Shown: positions 1 to 11,174 of the stretch, one piece after another | Layout of the letters: every line of letters begins with the position of its first letter | Position numbering within the stretch: position 1 is the first letter of the stretch | From: Allacma fusca | Lineage: Eukaryota > Arthropoda > Collembola > Symphypleona > Sminthuridae | Assembly (NCBI GenBank): GCA_947179485.1 | Contig: OX359246.1 | Location: 48,339,632 to 48,403,631, forward strand | Length of the DNA: 64,000 nucleotides | Direction: 5' to 3' | Made by a program: the position numbers and the translations under genes | Notes under the pieces: model-generated | Database searches by the model: none | The model's input: the letters and a program-made list of their open reading frames with translations, nothing else | What the model was told of the DNA's origin: nothing

Positions 1-2853
1 CATGTAAAGAATATCTCTGAAATTGTCATCATATTTGTCAAAGAAACGTGTGTCACCCCGATGGTGGAGTCTTGGTTGGAATGGAGGTTCAATCTGTAAA
101 TGTAGAATCAAAAGACCATGTAATAAAGTTACAAAATATATTCTTACGTTCTCTCTCTCTCTCTCTTCTCTCTCTCTATCTCACACACTCACAATCAGCT
201 ACATTTTCAGAGGTGCGTTCAAATTAATCAAAATTTGTGTTGATACAAAATGTATGAGATATCACTATACCCTCTTTTGAAGTAGCATTGTCCAAGAAAT
301 AGTTTCAAACCAGGGATGATTTTTGATGTCATCAACGGATGATGTCCCAATACGAGTGGTTACATCATCCTTCAAATACATTATTATTTGATACTTCTAC
401 CTTTTATAAATGCCGTGGAAACGCTGTGTAAAATTTAACACGTAGGGCATCACTAACCTTGAGCAGATTCATAATAAGATGCTTAAAGGAATTGGTTGTT
501 TGCCCAAATTTAACTTTCCCATTTAAAATTTTCTCCAAAGTAAAGGCTTCAGATTCCGATTTAAAGGGTGATTTACCGTGCACCATTTCGTACAGAAGAA
601 TTCCCAAGGCCCACCAATCTACAGATTTCCCATAGGATTTATGCAGAAATACTTCGGGCGCTAAATATTCAGCAGTTCCAACCATGCTCCTTGTCTTACC
701 CAGGGAGGGCAATCGCTTTGCTAATCCAAAGTCTGTCAGCTAAAACAATAATAATTTATTATTCTACAGAGGCATGATGAATAAACCACTGGTATACCAG
801 TAGTTTATTCTCGACGAAGAGGCAAAATAATCAGATGATCAAAAAGATACATACAAGTTCCACTTGAGCTCAAACCCGAAGTTCAAGTTACACTGGAGTT
901 CATGCTGAACTTTCAAGTTATACTTAAACTATACACACGGGTTCAAACTCAAATCCAAGTCATACTTGAGATCAAATTGGAATTTCAAGTTACACTTGAG
1001 TAAAACTTGTATTCAAACTCGATTTTTAGGTCTCAATTGTTTCAAGTTATGCTGAAATTATAAATTGAATTTGATGTGGCACTTGAGTTCAAAGTTGAAT
1101 TTCAAGATGTACTTGAGTTATACTTAGGTTCAGAGTAGAGTTTCAAGTTAAAGTACAATTTCAAATTTCAAATTTCACTTGAGTTTTAAGTTAGACTGAA
1201 GTTCAAACAGGATATTATAATTATTATAATTAAGTTACACTTGAGTTCCAATTCGATTTTCAAGTTGCATTTGAGTTTCAGGTTACACTGAAGTAGTTCA
1301 TAATATGAATTCCATATTATGGTTCAAGCGTGAATTCAAACTGTATGATTCAATTGGATTGTTAAATTCACATAAGTTAGAACGTTCATGTAGATTATTT
1401 TGTTTTTAGAGAAAACTGCATGTAGTTCAATTCGCTTCTAAATAGACTTGTGTCTAGATTTATTCTGTCTTTAGGTCAAAAGTCATGTAAATCATTTTGA
1501 TTCTGCTCGAAAATGCACGTAGATCATTTTGCCTCTTGACCGAAGATTTTTTGATAATGCTGGGCAATAACACTACCTTAATGTAACCGTCAAAGTTGAC
1601 TAGAATATTCTCTGGTTTCAAATCCCGAAAAATGACATTTAATGAATGAAGATACTCTAAAGCAAGGGTAATTTGTCCCCCATAAAATAGCGCCTCTTTT
1701 TCACTGCAATAAAGCACAAAATTACTTGTCTCAGGGTTTACTACTATGTACACAAAATTATGAAAAATCTAATCACAATTTTAATACTAACCTAAAAGTT
1801 ATTCGCCGTCTCAAGTGGAAAAAAAGATCGCCACCCCCAACGTACTCCATCATCATGTACAGATTCACATTATCCTGCAACGTAATAAGCTATTGTTTGA
1901 AATTCAATTCTAATAAATTCACCAAAAAATAGAAACTCAAATGCTACCTTAAAATGTAAATGAAGCCGAACAAGGAAAGGATAAGAAACACATTCTAGTA
2001 TTCGTTTTTCGTTCAAAACTCCTTCAACGTAATCACTGTTGACGATGCTCTTCTTGTTGAGAACCTTCATGGCATAAAATTGACCGGAAATACGGGACTG
2101 TACTAACAAAACCTTTCCAAAAGCTCCTTTACCAATAGTTTTCAATAAGTGAAAATCGTTCACGGTTCCTCCAGGCTCCTGAAATAGAAATGAAATGACC
2201 AGCCCATGCAAATATATGTGGATCCGGCAGGTATGCATATATGTATGACAAATAGAATCCCATTGGTATTGTATTTTCCCAAAGGGAAACAAACAAATCT
2301 AACAGATTTTGTGCTGCTTCCTCCGTCGCTACCATACGAAAATCTACGGCCTGCTCTCCATTTCGAATTGAAGTCAATGATGGCGTCCTCTGGGGTCACG
2401 TTGTATGCTGGTTCTATATTATGTCCATTGGATTTTATTTATTATAACTATGTAAATGTAATTAAGAAAAAAATAAAAGTAATAGAGAACAAGCAAATGC
2501 AACTTTTTATGCAATCATGCCGATCATATTATAATGAGTTTCCCTTTGAACAGCATTTTTACCTGGTTGCGCCGAATTTCCAGATCCAGAGCCAAGTGAC
2601 ATCTCCTTAAAACCCGTTACAATGGATTTTTCTCGTCGCTTCTCATTCACCATTTTTTGGACAAGATTGGCGAACTTATCGGAACTCCTGTTGTTGTTTG
2701 CATCTTGGTGTTCAGACCTGGCTGAATCTGGACGCTTTTGAATCGAGTCAATACCCATTACTTGCTGGACATGAGCTATAAAGTTTTCATCTTCGACTGA
2801 TGTCTGATCGACAAATTTGCAAGTCCCGCGATTACGGACTTGTTTCATATCAG
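1..2853 (-). CDS. PKA-type AGC serine/threonine kinase (3' part; multi-exon)
   Basis: Exons I can join in frame, in minus-strand order: 2563-2853, (one unresolved), 1948-2178, 1792-1874, 1577-1703, 458-739, 271-369 and 1-93, which runs off the window. The kinase core is complete: glycine loop [11 protein letters not shown] lysine, [12 protein letters not shown] hinge, FRDLKPEN catalytic loop, [39 protein letters not shown], and an AGC tail with a [11 protein letters not shown] stretch. This order matches the cAMP-dependent kinase catalytic subunit/PRKX group, which phosphorylates Ser/Thr in the cytosol. Odd points: the activation loop reads [10 protein letters not shown] where PKA has a TWTLCGTPEY pattern, so the activating Thr is Ser and the P+1 Pro is Ala. 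A segment at about 2270-2352 (minus) reads ..[13 protein letters not shown], like the PKA A-helix (KKWENP), but its joins on either side are not phase-consistent. The true start is unknown; an ATG at 2848 follows a good acceptor at 2854. Confidence 0.9.
151..182. repeat. CT/GA microsatellite
   Basis: Imperfect run of CT dinucleotides inside the last visible kinase intron (94-270). Confidence 0.85.
835..1345. repeat. Degenerate minisatellite in kinase intron
   Basis: The 837-bp intron 740-1576 holds about twenty diverged copies of a roughly 24-30 bp unit built on TTCAAGTTACACTTGAGTTC. Each unit contains a short internal palindrome (CAAGT..ACTTG). Copies differ by substitutions and small indels, so the array is old. 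No terminal inverted repeats were found around it. Confidence 0.7.
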
Positions 2854-2996
2854 CTGCAAAAATCATTTAAAATTAAACTTTGCTGAACATTTTATTATGT
2901 GTAATAATGTAATATTATAATGCATAATAATTATCACATTTATGGCTGCATAAAACACTATAAACGTCATACTAAATGAGACTAAGATTTTTATTC
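2854..2996. other. AT-rich spacer upstream of the kinase exon
   Basis: Begins with the acceptor of the kinase exon at 2853 and is otherwise plain AT-rich DNA. It is probably intron, so the 5' exon(s) of the kinase may lie further to the right, beyond the element at 2997. Confidence 0.4.
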
Positions 2997-3777
2997 GGTT
3001 GTACTACGATAAGTGGCCCAAAGTCGAACTTTCCGAACTACGATATGTGGCCCCGAACTACGATAAGTGGCCCAACTTTCCGAACTACGATATGTGGTCC
3101 CGAACTACGATATGTGGCCCATAAGGACGCTTGAAAATGTGCTCAGGTTCAAGGTTAGACATGTGCTCGGGTTCAAGGTTATAAATTCCGGCTATACTAC
3201 GATAACTGTCCCAAAACTCGAAAGATCCGGTTTACGATAACTGTGAATGAGCAATTCGGCGTACTTGGCACGTAGTGCCAAGTTAATGGCTGAAACTCTT
3301 ATTTGCATTTCCAATTACATTTATTTCAATAAACATTCCCACAACAACTTATCACTGCAATACGGACTCAATTATTTTGCTATTTCTACTCCTTCTCAAC
3401 CATATCGTACCCCCAGGTGTGGATTCTGTGTGGTAGTCGTTGAGGACAGTGAGGGTTAGGTTAGTTTAGGCTGGAAAGGGGTGCCGTGACTATGATGGCC
3501 CCGAAGGGGCCTTCACAGTCACATTGGCACCCCTTTCCAGCTCTAAACTAACCTAACCTGAACGTCCGAAACGACGGGGTTAGGTTTTCAATCCGGAAAG
3601 CTGGTATGCCCTCCTCATAATGACATCGCTTCACTTATCCAATTTACAACGTTGGGAAACTTATCGTAATTCGGGGCCAGATATCGTAGTTCGGAAAGTT
3701 GGGCCACTTATCGTAGTTCGGGGCCACATATCGTAGTTCGGAAAGTTCAACTTTGGGCCACTTATCGTAGTTGCCCC
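2997..3777. mobile_element. hAT-like MITE with 8-bp TSD and repeat-built arms
   Basis: Flanked by a perfect 8-bp duplication TTTTATTC (2989-2996 and 3778-3785). The ends are inverted (GGTTGTACTACGATAAGTGG against GGGGCAACTACGATAAGTGG on the other strand), and the near-identical inverted arms extend about 115 bp (3001-3118 and 3656-3775). Each arm is made of repeats of CGAACTACGATAAGTGGCCC and its TATGTGG variant. An 8-bp target duplication is diagnostic of hAT-type transposition. There is no transposase ORF. The centre holds a second strong hairpin (3454-3559). Confidence 0.88.
3454..3559. repeat. Nested hairpin inside the 2997-3777 element
   Basis: GGTTAGGTTAGTTTAGGCTG (from 3454) is mirrored by the complementary strand ending near 3559, with arms of about 32 bp. 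In the loop a GGCCCCGAAGGGGCC palindrome sits between GTGACTAT and CACAGTCAC. This is a much stronger hairpin than the outer arms require, and may be a separate snap-back insertion. Confidence 0.75.
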
Positions 3778-3785
3778 TTTTATTC

Positions 3786-4603
3786 CTTACTGTACATTGG
3801 TTTTTAGTACTTGCAAATTCATACATAATTTTTGTACAGGTAACTTAGGTATTGACTTAAATATGTACTGTGTAGAAGAATGCTGAATAATATATCTGGA
3901 CTAACTAAAAGTACACAGATAGAATTCATATGAATCTGTGTTTAGAAGTATCGTATTTTAATAGTTATTGCTGAAAACCCACAATTAAACCTACAAACCT
4001 GGTGGTGCCAACAAATTGTATATTAATAGGACATAATTCCTCGAAAGCCTTATAAGCTCTTATGAGATGGAGTCTTAGAAATTCAGTTGGACTCTACACG
4101 CTACCTGCGCAGTTGGATACCACACCCAATATATCACTGCCATAAATCATCTTGGAGGCCGCCAAAACGAGATAATTCTTGCAAAATGATTAAACCCAAC
4201 AATAGAAGCGATGAGGCTATCCGCATATTACGCCGTCAATTTTCACTAATACTAGCTGGGGAAGTGTCAGACTAAAAACTCAATACTGACCTTCAAATTA
4301 ACAAGAGTCTTTAAAAGGTAAACAGAATTTAATCCCTTTTTGTTCATCATGTGTATATAAGTGCTGTTGTGTGTAATTTTATATCTACATGAATGGCTAT
4401 GTGTTGAGTAATTTGAATCCTTTGGTTGGAACTCAAAAAGGATAATGTGCTCTTGTATACGAAATTGGCGCAAATAATTGTGAAAAATAAGAAGCAATGG
4501 ATGCTGGAATACAACAAATGGAAAGTGCTGGTGGCCCGAACATATTCTAGCTTCTACACTACGAGACAAATATGTTGAGTGGAATGTGAAAGAGTGAAAT
4601 GTA
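3786..4603. other. No gene recognised
   Basis: AT-rich DNA. A 62-codon plus-strand frame at 4087-4275 has no recognisable family and no splice context that I trust. Confidence 0.5.
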
Positions 4604-4611
4604 GTCATAAA

Positions 4612-5436
4612 CAGGTATGTGTAACCTCGTGTAGGTTTCCCGTGCAGGTAATTTACGTCCCGTGATGAGGACAAAAGTGTCCCCTCAGGGTATTTCCAAA
4701 ATACTGTGTATAAGGCAAAACCGTAAATGTGTTCAACACCATACCAGGAGCTTAAATAAATTGTTTGGGCCCATTCGGGTATCAGGATACCCGGCTTAGG
4801 TTAGCATGGTCACATCACGATAACTACCGTTTGTGGTCGTCAATTAGGACCAAACAAAATGTAAATCCACTTATGGCTCATAGTATGTTTCTTTAATGCT
4901 AACACAAATATCCGGCAAATACGGGAACCGGGTAATATTATAATTTTACCTGTGCCAGGTATTATAAAACCCGGGTGCAAAATCCGGATGCCATTACAAC
5001 GAAAATAATCTGACGCCCTACAACCATTAAAACATCGGCAAAACTGCAGCAAAAATTACGAATTTTTGAATATTTATTAATATCGGGTATTGTATTACCC
5101 AGTTTCAGCACCCGCCAGATATTTGTATTAGCACAGATATTTGTATTAGCATTAAAGTAACATACTATGAGCCATAAGTGGATTTACATTTTGTTTGGTC
5201 CTAATTGGCCACCACAAACGGTAGTTATCGTTATGTAACGATGCTAACCTAAACCGGGTATCCTGTTACCCGAATGGGCCCACAAAATTTACTTAAGCTC
5301 CTTATATGGTGTTAAACACATTTACATCGTCGGTTTTGCCTTAAACACAGTATTTTGGAAAAAGCCTGAGGGGATACTTTTGTCCTCATCACGGGACGTC
5401 AATTATGGGAAACCTATACGAGGTTACGCATGCCTG
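4612..5436. mobile_element. hAT-like MITE with ~290-bp inverted arms
   Basis: Ends CAGGTATGTGTAACCTCG and, on the other strand, CAGGCATGCGTAACCTCG. Flanked by GTCATAAA (4604-4611) and GTCATGAA (5437-5444), an 8-bp target duplication matching at 7 of 8 positions. The arms run about 4612-4905 and 5151-5436 as an imperfect inverted repeat. The interior carries many CGGGTA/TACCCG motifs, including TCGGGTATCAGGATACCCGG. There is no coding capacity. Confidence 0.82.
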
Positions 5437-5444
5437 GTCATGAA

Positions 5445-6398
5445 TTTTAGCCTAATGTTTATTATTTACCAAAGATGAAATCAAAATGAGAATAAAATGT
5501 ACAAAAACTGAAATAATAATATTGCAAAGTAGATTTTAAGTATATGCGGGGTCGGACGGGCGAACAGAAAAGAGGACTATAAGCTTTCCACTAGGTAATA
5601 TTATAGAAACTAAAATGGAGATCAGAGAAAGTAGCCATGAAATACATACATATGTTCTTACATATGCTTCTTATACGTTTTCGAAAATTAAAATACAGGA
5701 AACAGTGTGCTCTGACAATCAGTAAGATCATCCTTTGAAGTAGTAAAATTTGGCTTCTACAGTATGTGCTCTTTAAGCAGCAAATCAGTTAGTGGTAATA
5801 TGCAAAAAAAAAATAGCTTGCTGCAAAACCCAGTAGCCCAGTACATCAGTGTATGTATATGTAAGTGTCATTCAGGCGTTTGAGGCATTAAGTCTTAATT
5901 ATTACAATACTATAGGCAGAGGCATATTCATTCTTCAATACGCGCGTTCTGCATACATAAGGCGCGACGACATGACGGCATCTTACTGCAGTCATAGAAA
6001 ACCCTATTTACTGACTTCGTTCCAAGTGCCAGCAGTGTTGCCTGGCATTACGGTTTAGTATCCTTATCCTTAACGAGCACTACTGGCACTACATGTCCGT
6101 TTATTTAAAGCTCCGCGCGCTACTGTTAAAATAAGCGCGCACGATTTAGACATGCAATAAGCCTCCACAACAGGGCTTGATTCGTAAGCCGTTTAGCTTT
6201 TAATTTTTACACTCATACTACCACCTATCCTTCAAGTAATTGTTCCTTTGAAGCACAGGGCTTTTACTAGTTTTTAAAGCGAAGCGCTTTTGTAAAATTG
6301 CTCGTTTTTGATTTTGTCCTTCTAAAGGCTCCCGCACGGGACAAGATACAACCGCCGGACCAGCGGCAAACGACCTGTTGGGTCCTGGACTTGGGAAT
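5445..6398. other. No gene recognised
   Basis: AT-rich spacer with a short GC-rich patch at about 6105-6145 (GCGCGC runs). No ORF, RNA gene or repeat structure was identified. Confidence 0.5.
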
Positions 6399-6775
6399 AA
6401 CGCCTTTAGTTTTTCAATTTTCAAAATTTCATGAAATTTCATAAAATTTCGAAAATTTCCTGAATTCACTTAAAAATCTAATTTAACCGTACAAACGAAT
6501 TCGTTGATCACTAAAGTCGTGGAAAATACCTTTCCCGCCCAAATTTCCTAAAATTTCGAAAATATTCCGAATTTACGTAAAATTCTGATTTAACCGCTCG
6601 AAAGAATTCCTTGATCAATAAAAATGTCGAAAATACCTTCCTCGCCACAATATTCAAAATTTTATGAAATTTCGACAAAAACTTCGAATTGACGTGAAAA
6701 CCTGGGTTAACCACAGGAACTAGATTTTAACTCGTTGATCACTAAGGTCGTAAAAAAAACCTTTCCTGCCTTGAA
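6399..6775. repeat. Tandem repeat, three diverged ~110-120 bp units
   Basis: Each unit runs CCTTTCCYGCC..CAAAATTTCATGAAATTTCG..GAATT.ACGT..AAA..C.GATTTAACC..CGTTGATCACTAAAGTCG. Unit starts fall near 6399, 6528, 6636 and 6758 (the last is partial). The spacing varies from about 107 to 130 bp. Confidence 0.65.
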
Positions 6776-8936
6776 ATCCGGCTTCGCCTTTGTTGCAATC
6801 GATGAATCGATTGCAGCTTTGGATTTTTATTAAATAACCACAAGAATGTTTGTTCAATCTCAATATTGAAAATTTGACTAATTTTGATGTGGGCTTATGC
6901 AGTGGCTGTTTTCGTTAATCTTACCACTACATATTCCTGTTTGATCCTAAGTTTACTCCTCTCCTCACATTGCCTGTCATCACCCTCCTGTCTTACCTAT
7001 TCTAAATAGGAGGATTTGAATGTGAAAACGGAGTTTCCGAGGATACCCACTTGTACTTATGTACTTCTGTGAAGAACCTGGAACACATATTTACCTAGAA
7101 GTCTGCTGTACTACTAATTTACATTGCTTAGAATATGCCGTCTAAAATGAGGTGACAAGACACAGATCCTCTCACTGGACAGAAGAATAATTTCTTCCCA
7201 AAAACTAGACAGAATCAACTTGACTTCTCAGGTGACTACAGCTCCAGAATCACTAATAGAAATTCTTATTTCTCATTATTGTCGTGATTTGAGTCCTTAC
7301 TCTCAAAGTTTAATAGCATTTTCTAAAGTGCAAATACTATATTTTTGTATGTTCTCAGAACTCCTGTTTCGGTGACTACCAATGTGTCGGTCCACATCAG
7401 TTCAACCTCCAAATATCTTTCCCAGCAGCTTTCATCCTATTTTCCTTCATTAAGTTGTAGTGGTTTACTTTTGAACTTCTCATTTTAAAGTATTTGAGAT
7501 TTTGAGTGACAGTAATTTAAATAAATATTAATTGCTATTTTACATTGCTAAAAACCAACTTGCTGCTTTCTTGTACTTGCTTTACTTGTGCAAAAATTTA
7601 CTTTCCTTCAGTTGCTTACATAATAGCATTTGTGATACCACCAAGCCAACCCTCAGTACATTCCGTTGTTAAAATCAGGGCTAGCACAAACAATGTTACT
7701 TCTCCCGGTCTCTTCTTAGTAATTTAGTAATCAACAATAATATTATTCATTTATTATTTTCTCAAACACTGCTGCATCGATTTTAGCCAAACTTGAAATC
7801 CGAGCTTTTAATAGAAACCCTGTATTCAAATTTGAAGCAGTGCAGAAGTACAGTAGTTGGGCTACCGTGTTTACGGATGTACGGACACCCGGACGACACA
7901 AAATATATCTACTGGGCGCTGCGCTGCACTAAAAATTACTATAATTTACTACTATTTTATTGCTATTACTTACTACTACCTTACATATAAGGGTCCTCTT
8001 AATAGCTAGAACTAGAGCTCGCACTGTGTTTTGACTAAAAGAAAGTTTAAAGAAATAACTGAATTGAATTTCATAGAATTAGAATATAAAATGGTTGTTA
8101 CCCATGAGTTTCTTCGCTTTATCCTTGAACAACGGCATTTTCACAGATGTTCTTAGCAATCCCAAATCTCATTGGATAATTTTATTTCTTTTACTCAGAG
8201 TGTGGTAAAAGAATTTTGAATGAATTATTCATTCATTCTAGATCTGCGGCACGAACACTTACAATGTAACAAACACAAGTTCCACTGTGAAAAGGGTTGA
8301 ATGAATTTACTCTCTGGATAAAATTGAATGAGATACTTCATGGATTCTGGATTGAAAAACGCAATGAAAGGTAAAGAAGAAAAAGTGAAGGTCAGGAAGG
8401 GATTCTGTTTACCATTCAAAGCAATAAAACGATCGTTGTTCTGTAGCTCAAATTTGCCACCTGCATACATATTTATGGCTAGCTTTGCCATCATCCCTGG
8501 CGGAAGCGATGAAAGAATCAGTAATCACAGTAATTTCCCTGACCTTGTAAATACAGATATTTTTTCTGATAAGGTGTTAAGTACATGTTCATATATGTCA
8601 AATATTTAAGCACGATTTATTTATAATACCCCAAGTTTTCCGATTGAAACCTCTTCACCGTCAGTAAATGAAGAACATATTCATAGATAAACGCTCACTA
8701 CAAAAATATTTTATCCTCCAGAATGATAAAAATGAGCACATATGTATGTAAATGTTTGCGAGGACCCGATTTTCCCGATTTATAGTGGCACGATTCGTAT
8801 ATACCTACTCACATGGTTTTGGCCTAACTGCTCGCCACAGCTACCACCAAATAATCTGCGAACACCTTGATGTCTTGAAATGTGGCTTTGATGATTTCAT
8901 GAACATTCGTTCATGATTTCTTGAACATTGAACATA
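6776..8936. other. No gene recognised
   Basis: AT-rich DNA with the palindrome TGCAATCGATGAATCGATTGCA at about 6795. A short minus-strand frame near 8413-8520 (..GMMAKLAINMYAGGKF..) ends at a possible donor, but I could not place it in a family. Confidence 0.4.
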
Positions 8937-8944
8937 TCTGAAAT

Positions 8945-9791
8945 TAAAGGCGTGGCCCGCGGGTAAAAATTCGGGTCGGGCCTCAACCCGACCCGCCCGT
9001 GCGGGTTATGGGCGGGTTCGGGTTTAGTGCTTTGTCATCTTGCAAGTTGCGGATCGGGCTGGGTTTTTGTCGTATTTCAACGGGCTGGGTCGGGTTGTAC
9101 TTTATGCACATAGTGCAGGTTGCGAGCGGGTTCGGGCTAGACTTAAATATACTTTGGGCCCGCAAGCAACCCGCAAAACGTTTAAATTTCAATCAACTAC
9201 GTTTAGGATTTTTCCAGTAGAATTATATGATTTGCGTCCATTTGAGCTCACATGTTTGTGCCTTTGTAACTGTTGGTTGTTACTACTCCTGTTTTATTGT
9301 GTTTCTCGCTTATCGTGCTGTGGATGTGACTTGTTGTAACTTGTAACGTTTTGAAGGTCCTGATCTGAATTCAAAAGCATGTAGAATTTCTTAGCGCAGT
9401 ATTCTTACAACTAGTTAACAATTCGTGCGAAGTGATTTTCAAGCATAATATGACATAGATTAAGAATGAAACCAGCTGCAGTTATTTAAAAGGCTTAGAA
9501 AATATTTATTTTTCGGTTTCTACGGTTTATACTTCTGTTTTAGACATTGTGATGGAGCGTGATAGCGTTGCATTAAACATATGCGGGCCCCCGCGAGGGC
9601 CCGCAAGCTGGGTCGGGCCGTGTCAACTGAAACCCGGCGGGCTGCGGTCTGGCGCGGGCCTAAAAAATCACGGTCTGGACGGAGCAGGCCGATGTTTCAG
9701 AGGTTGAATTTCGGGTCGGGCGGGTTCGGGTTACGTGTTTGCGGGTAATACTCGGGTTGGGTAGGGGAATAGCCTGCGGGCCACGCCTTTA
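8945..9791. mobile_element. hAT-like MITE with CGGGT-rich arms
   Basis: Perfect 8-bp target duplication TCTGAAAT (8937-8944 and 9792-9799). Ends TAAAGGCGTGGCCCGC and its complement. Both arms are unusually GC-rich for this genome and are built from GCGGGTTCGGG/GGGTCGGG motifs (8960-9150 and 9585-9780), around an ordinary AT-rich centre. The short ORFs in the arms are by-products of the repeats. Confidence 0.88.
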
Positions 9792-9881
9792 TCTGAAATG
9801 CAACAGAATATTAAAATATTTTCCATCTATCCAAACATAAGACAGATATAGATACATAATGTACACTGAACAAATCTAAGG

Positions 9882-10142
9882 ATGCATACATACTTCCAAT
9901 TTCCGGATAGTTTTTGCTCTATTTGCAATAAGTATGAAGATGATAATATCTATCACTTTATGTTTTCTTGTTCCATCTTCACCTCAATCCGAAACCTTTA
10001 CATGGGAAATCTAAACCTCCAAGCCATTAATCCACGAAACTGGCTATCTTTCCTAAAACTTAATAATAAGAAATCGTGTAACATGATTCGTAGACATATA
10101 TGTGCAAACCTTCTCGAAAGAGAGCGGATAAGAAACGAATGA
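9882..10142 (+). pseudogene. LINE reverse transcriptase C-terminal relic
   Basis: An 86-codon frame with the motif C-x2-C-(x)n-H-x4-C (FCSICNKYEDD..YHFMFSCS) followed by R-N-L-Y. This is the cysteine/histidine knuckle at the C terminus of non-LTR retrotransposon polyproteins. The reverse transcriptase core is not present upstream, so this is a truncated 3' fragment. The hAT-like element at 8945 lies 91 bp upstream and may have landed in the same old insertion. Confidence 0.5.
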
Positions 10143-10378
10143 TATAATATACCAATAAGAATTGTAAAAAATGTTTGAATATTAGCATAGGATTTGTTGT
10201 AGACAATTTGTCACGCATAACACTAATAAATACATGCATAGAGGTCACCAAATTTTAATACTCCAACATGAATTGTGAGGAAATTGTGCGAAATTTTGCA
10301 TGCCAATTTCCATAAGAAATGAAACGTTCGGATTTCGAGGAAAAAGGAATTCAGGCAGTGCTTTGAAGGTATTCTCGC

Positions 10379-11161
10379 TAGTGCGCCCACTGTTTCAGTT
10401 CGTTTCAAAAAATTCGTTTCGTTTCAGTTTGGACGCTGAAATGAACCGAATTCATTGTTTCGTTTCAGTTCACAAAAAAGTGTTTCAGTTCGTTTGAGTT
10501 TGCTCGGTGAACTGAAACGAAACGCAAAACAATCGTTTCAGGCGCGAAAATTTAAAATGCTTGACATTAAATACTTTATGACCCGGTATTCCCTGCCTAG
10601 GTTTACTACGACGTCAGGCATGCTTCTAAATGCAAATCTATAGCCTTGGGTAGCTCATCTAACTTCAAACATTTTCCATGTGCAAAGCAGGAATCAACAT
10701 ACCCCACAAAGTATGACGTCAACCCCGTGGTGGTAATTTAATTTAAATTTGCACAAACTTCAACATTCAAGACGTAATGAAAAATATACACTGTGATTTT
10801 GCGTCAATTATAAAGATTTAGATGTATTCTATTACTAAATTTTTATTTTTTATTTTTTAATTCAGGATTCGATAGTTTCCCAAGCCCATAAACTGTCCAA
10901 AGACAATTTCACCGTTGTATTCTACATTATATAGTCCACATGCCCAAGAAATATAAGCATATGTCAACGTGCGTTTTCCCGCAGAATTATATTGCATTTG
11001 AAACGTTTGAAACGCATTTCAGTGAGGCTGTTTCGTTTTGTTTCAGAGTCTTAACTGAAACGTTCGTATCAGCTAAACTTGAAACTGAACTGAAATTTTT
11101 ATGGAACGAACTGAAACGAAACGGAAATTTTCGTTTCAGGAACGAAACACTGGGCGCACTA
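10379..11161. mobile_element. hAT-like MITE with GTTTCAGTTC arms
   Basis: Perfect 8-bp target duplication ATTCTCGC (10371-10378 and 11162-11169). Ends TAGTGCGCCCACTGTTTCAG and, on the other strand, TTAGTGCGCCCAGTGTTTCG, the first T of which belongs to the duplication. Both arms carry many copies of CGTTTCAGTTCG/GAACTGAAACG in opposite orientation. Non-coding. Confidence 0.88.
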
Positions 11162-11174
11162 ATTCTCGCTATAA

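Noticed and set aside
2997-3777. CRISPR-like array of ~23-bp repeats
   Set aside because: Copies are inverted between arms, with no unique spacers of constant length; TIR and 8-bp duplication show a transposon, and the genome is eukaryotic.
4267-4674. 135-codon minus frame
   Set aside because: Runs into the left arm of the hAT-like element at 4612, has low-complexity His/Ser/Tyr composition and no homologue recognised.
8413-8530. Minus frame ..GMMAKLAINMYAGGKFELQNND.. ending near a GTAAAC donor
   Set aside because: No convincing acceptor, partner exon or family; may be chance in AT-rich DNA.
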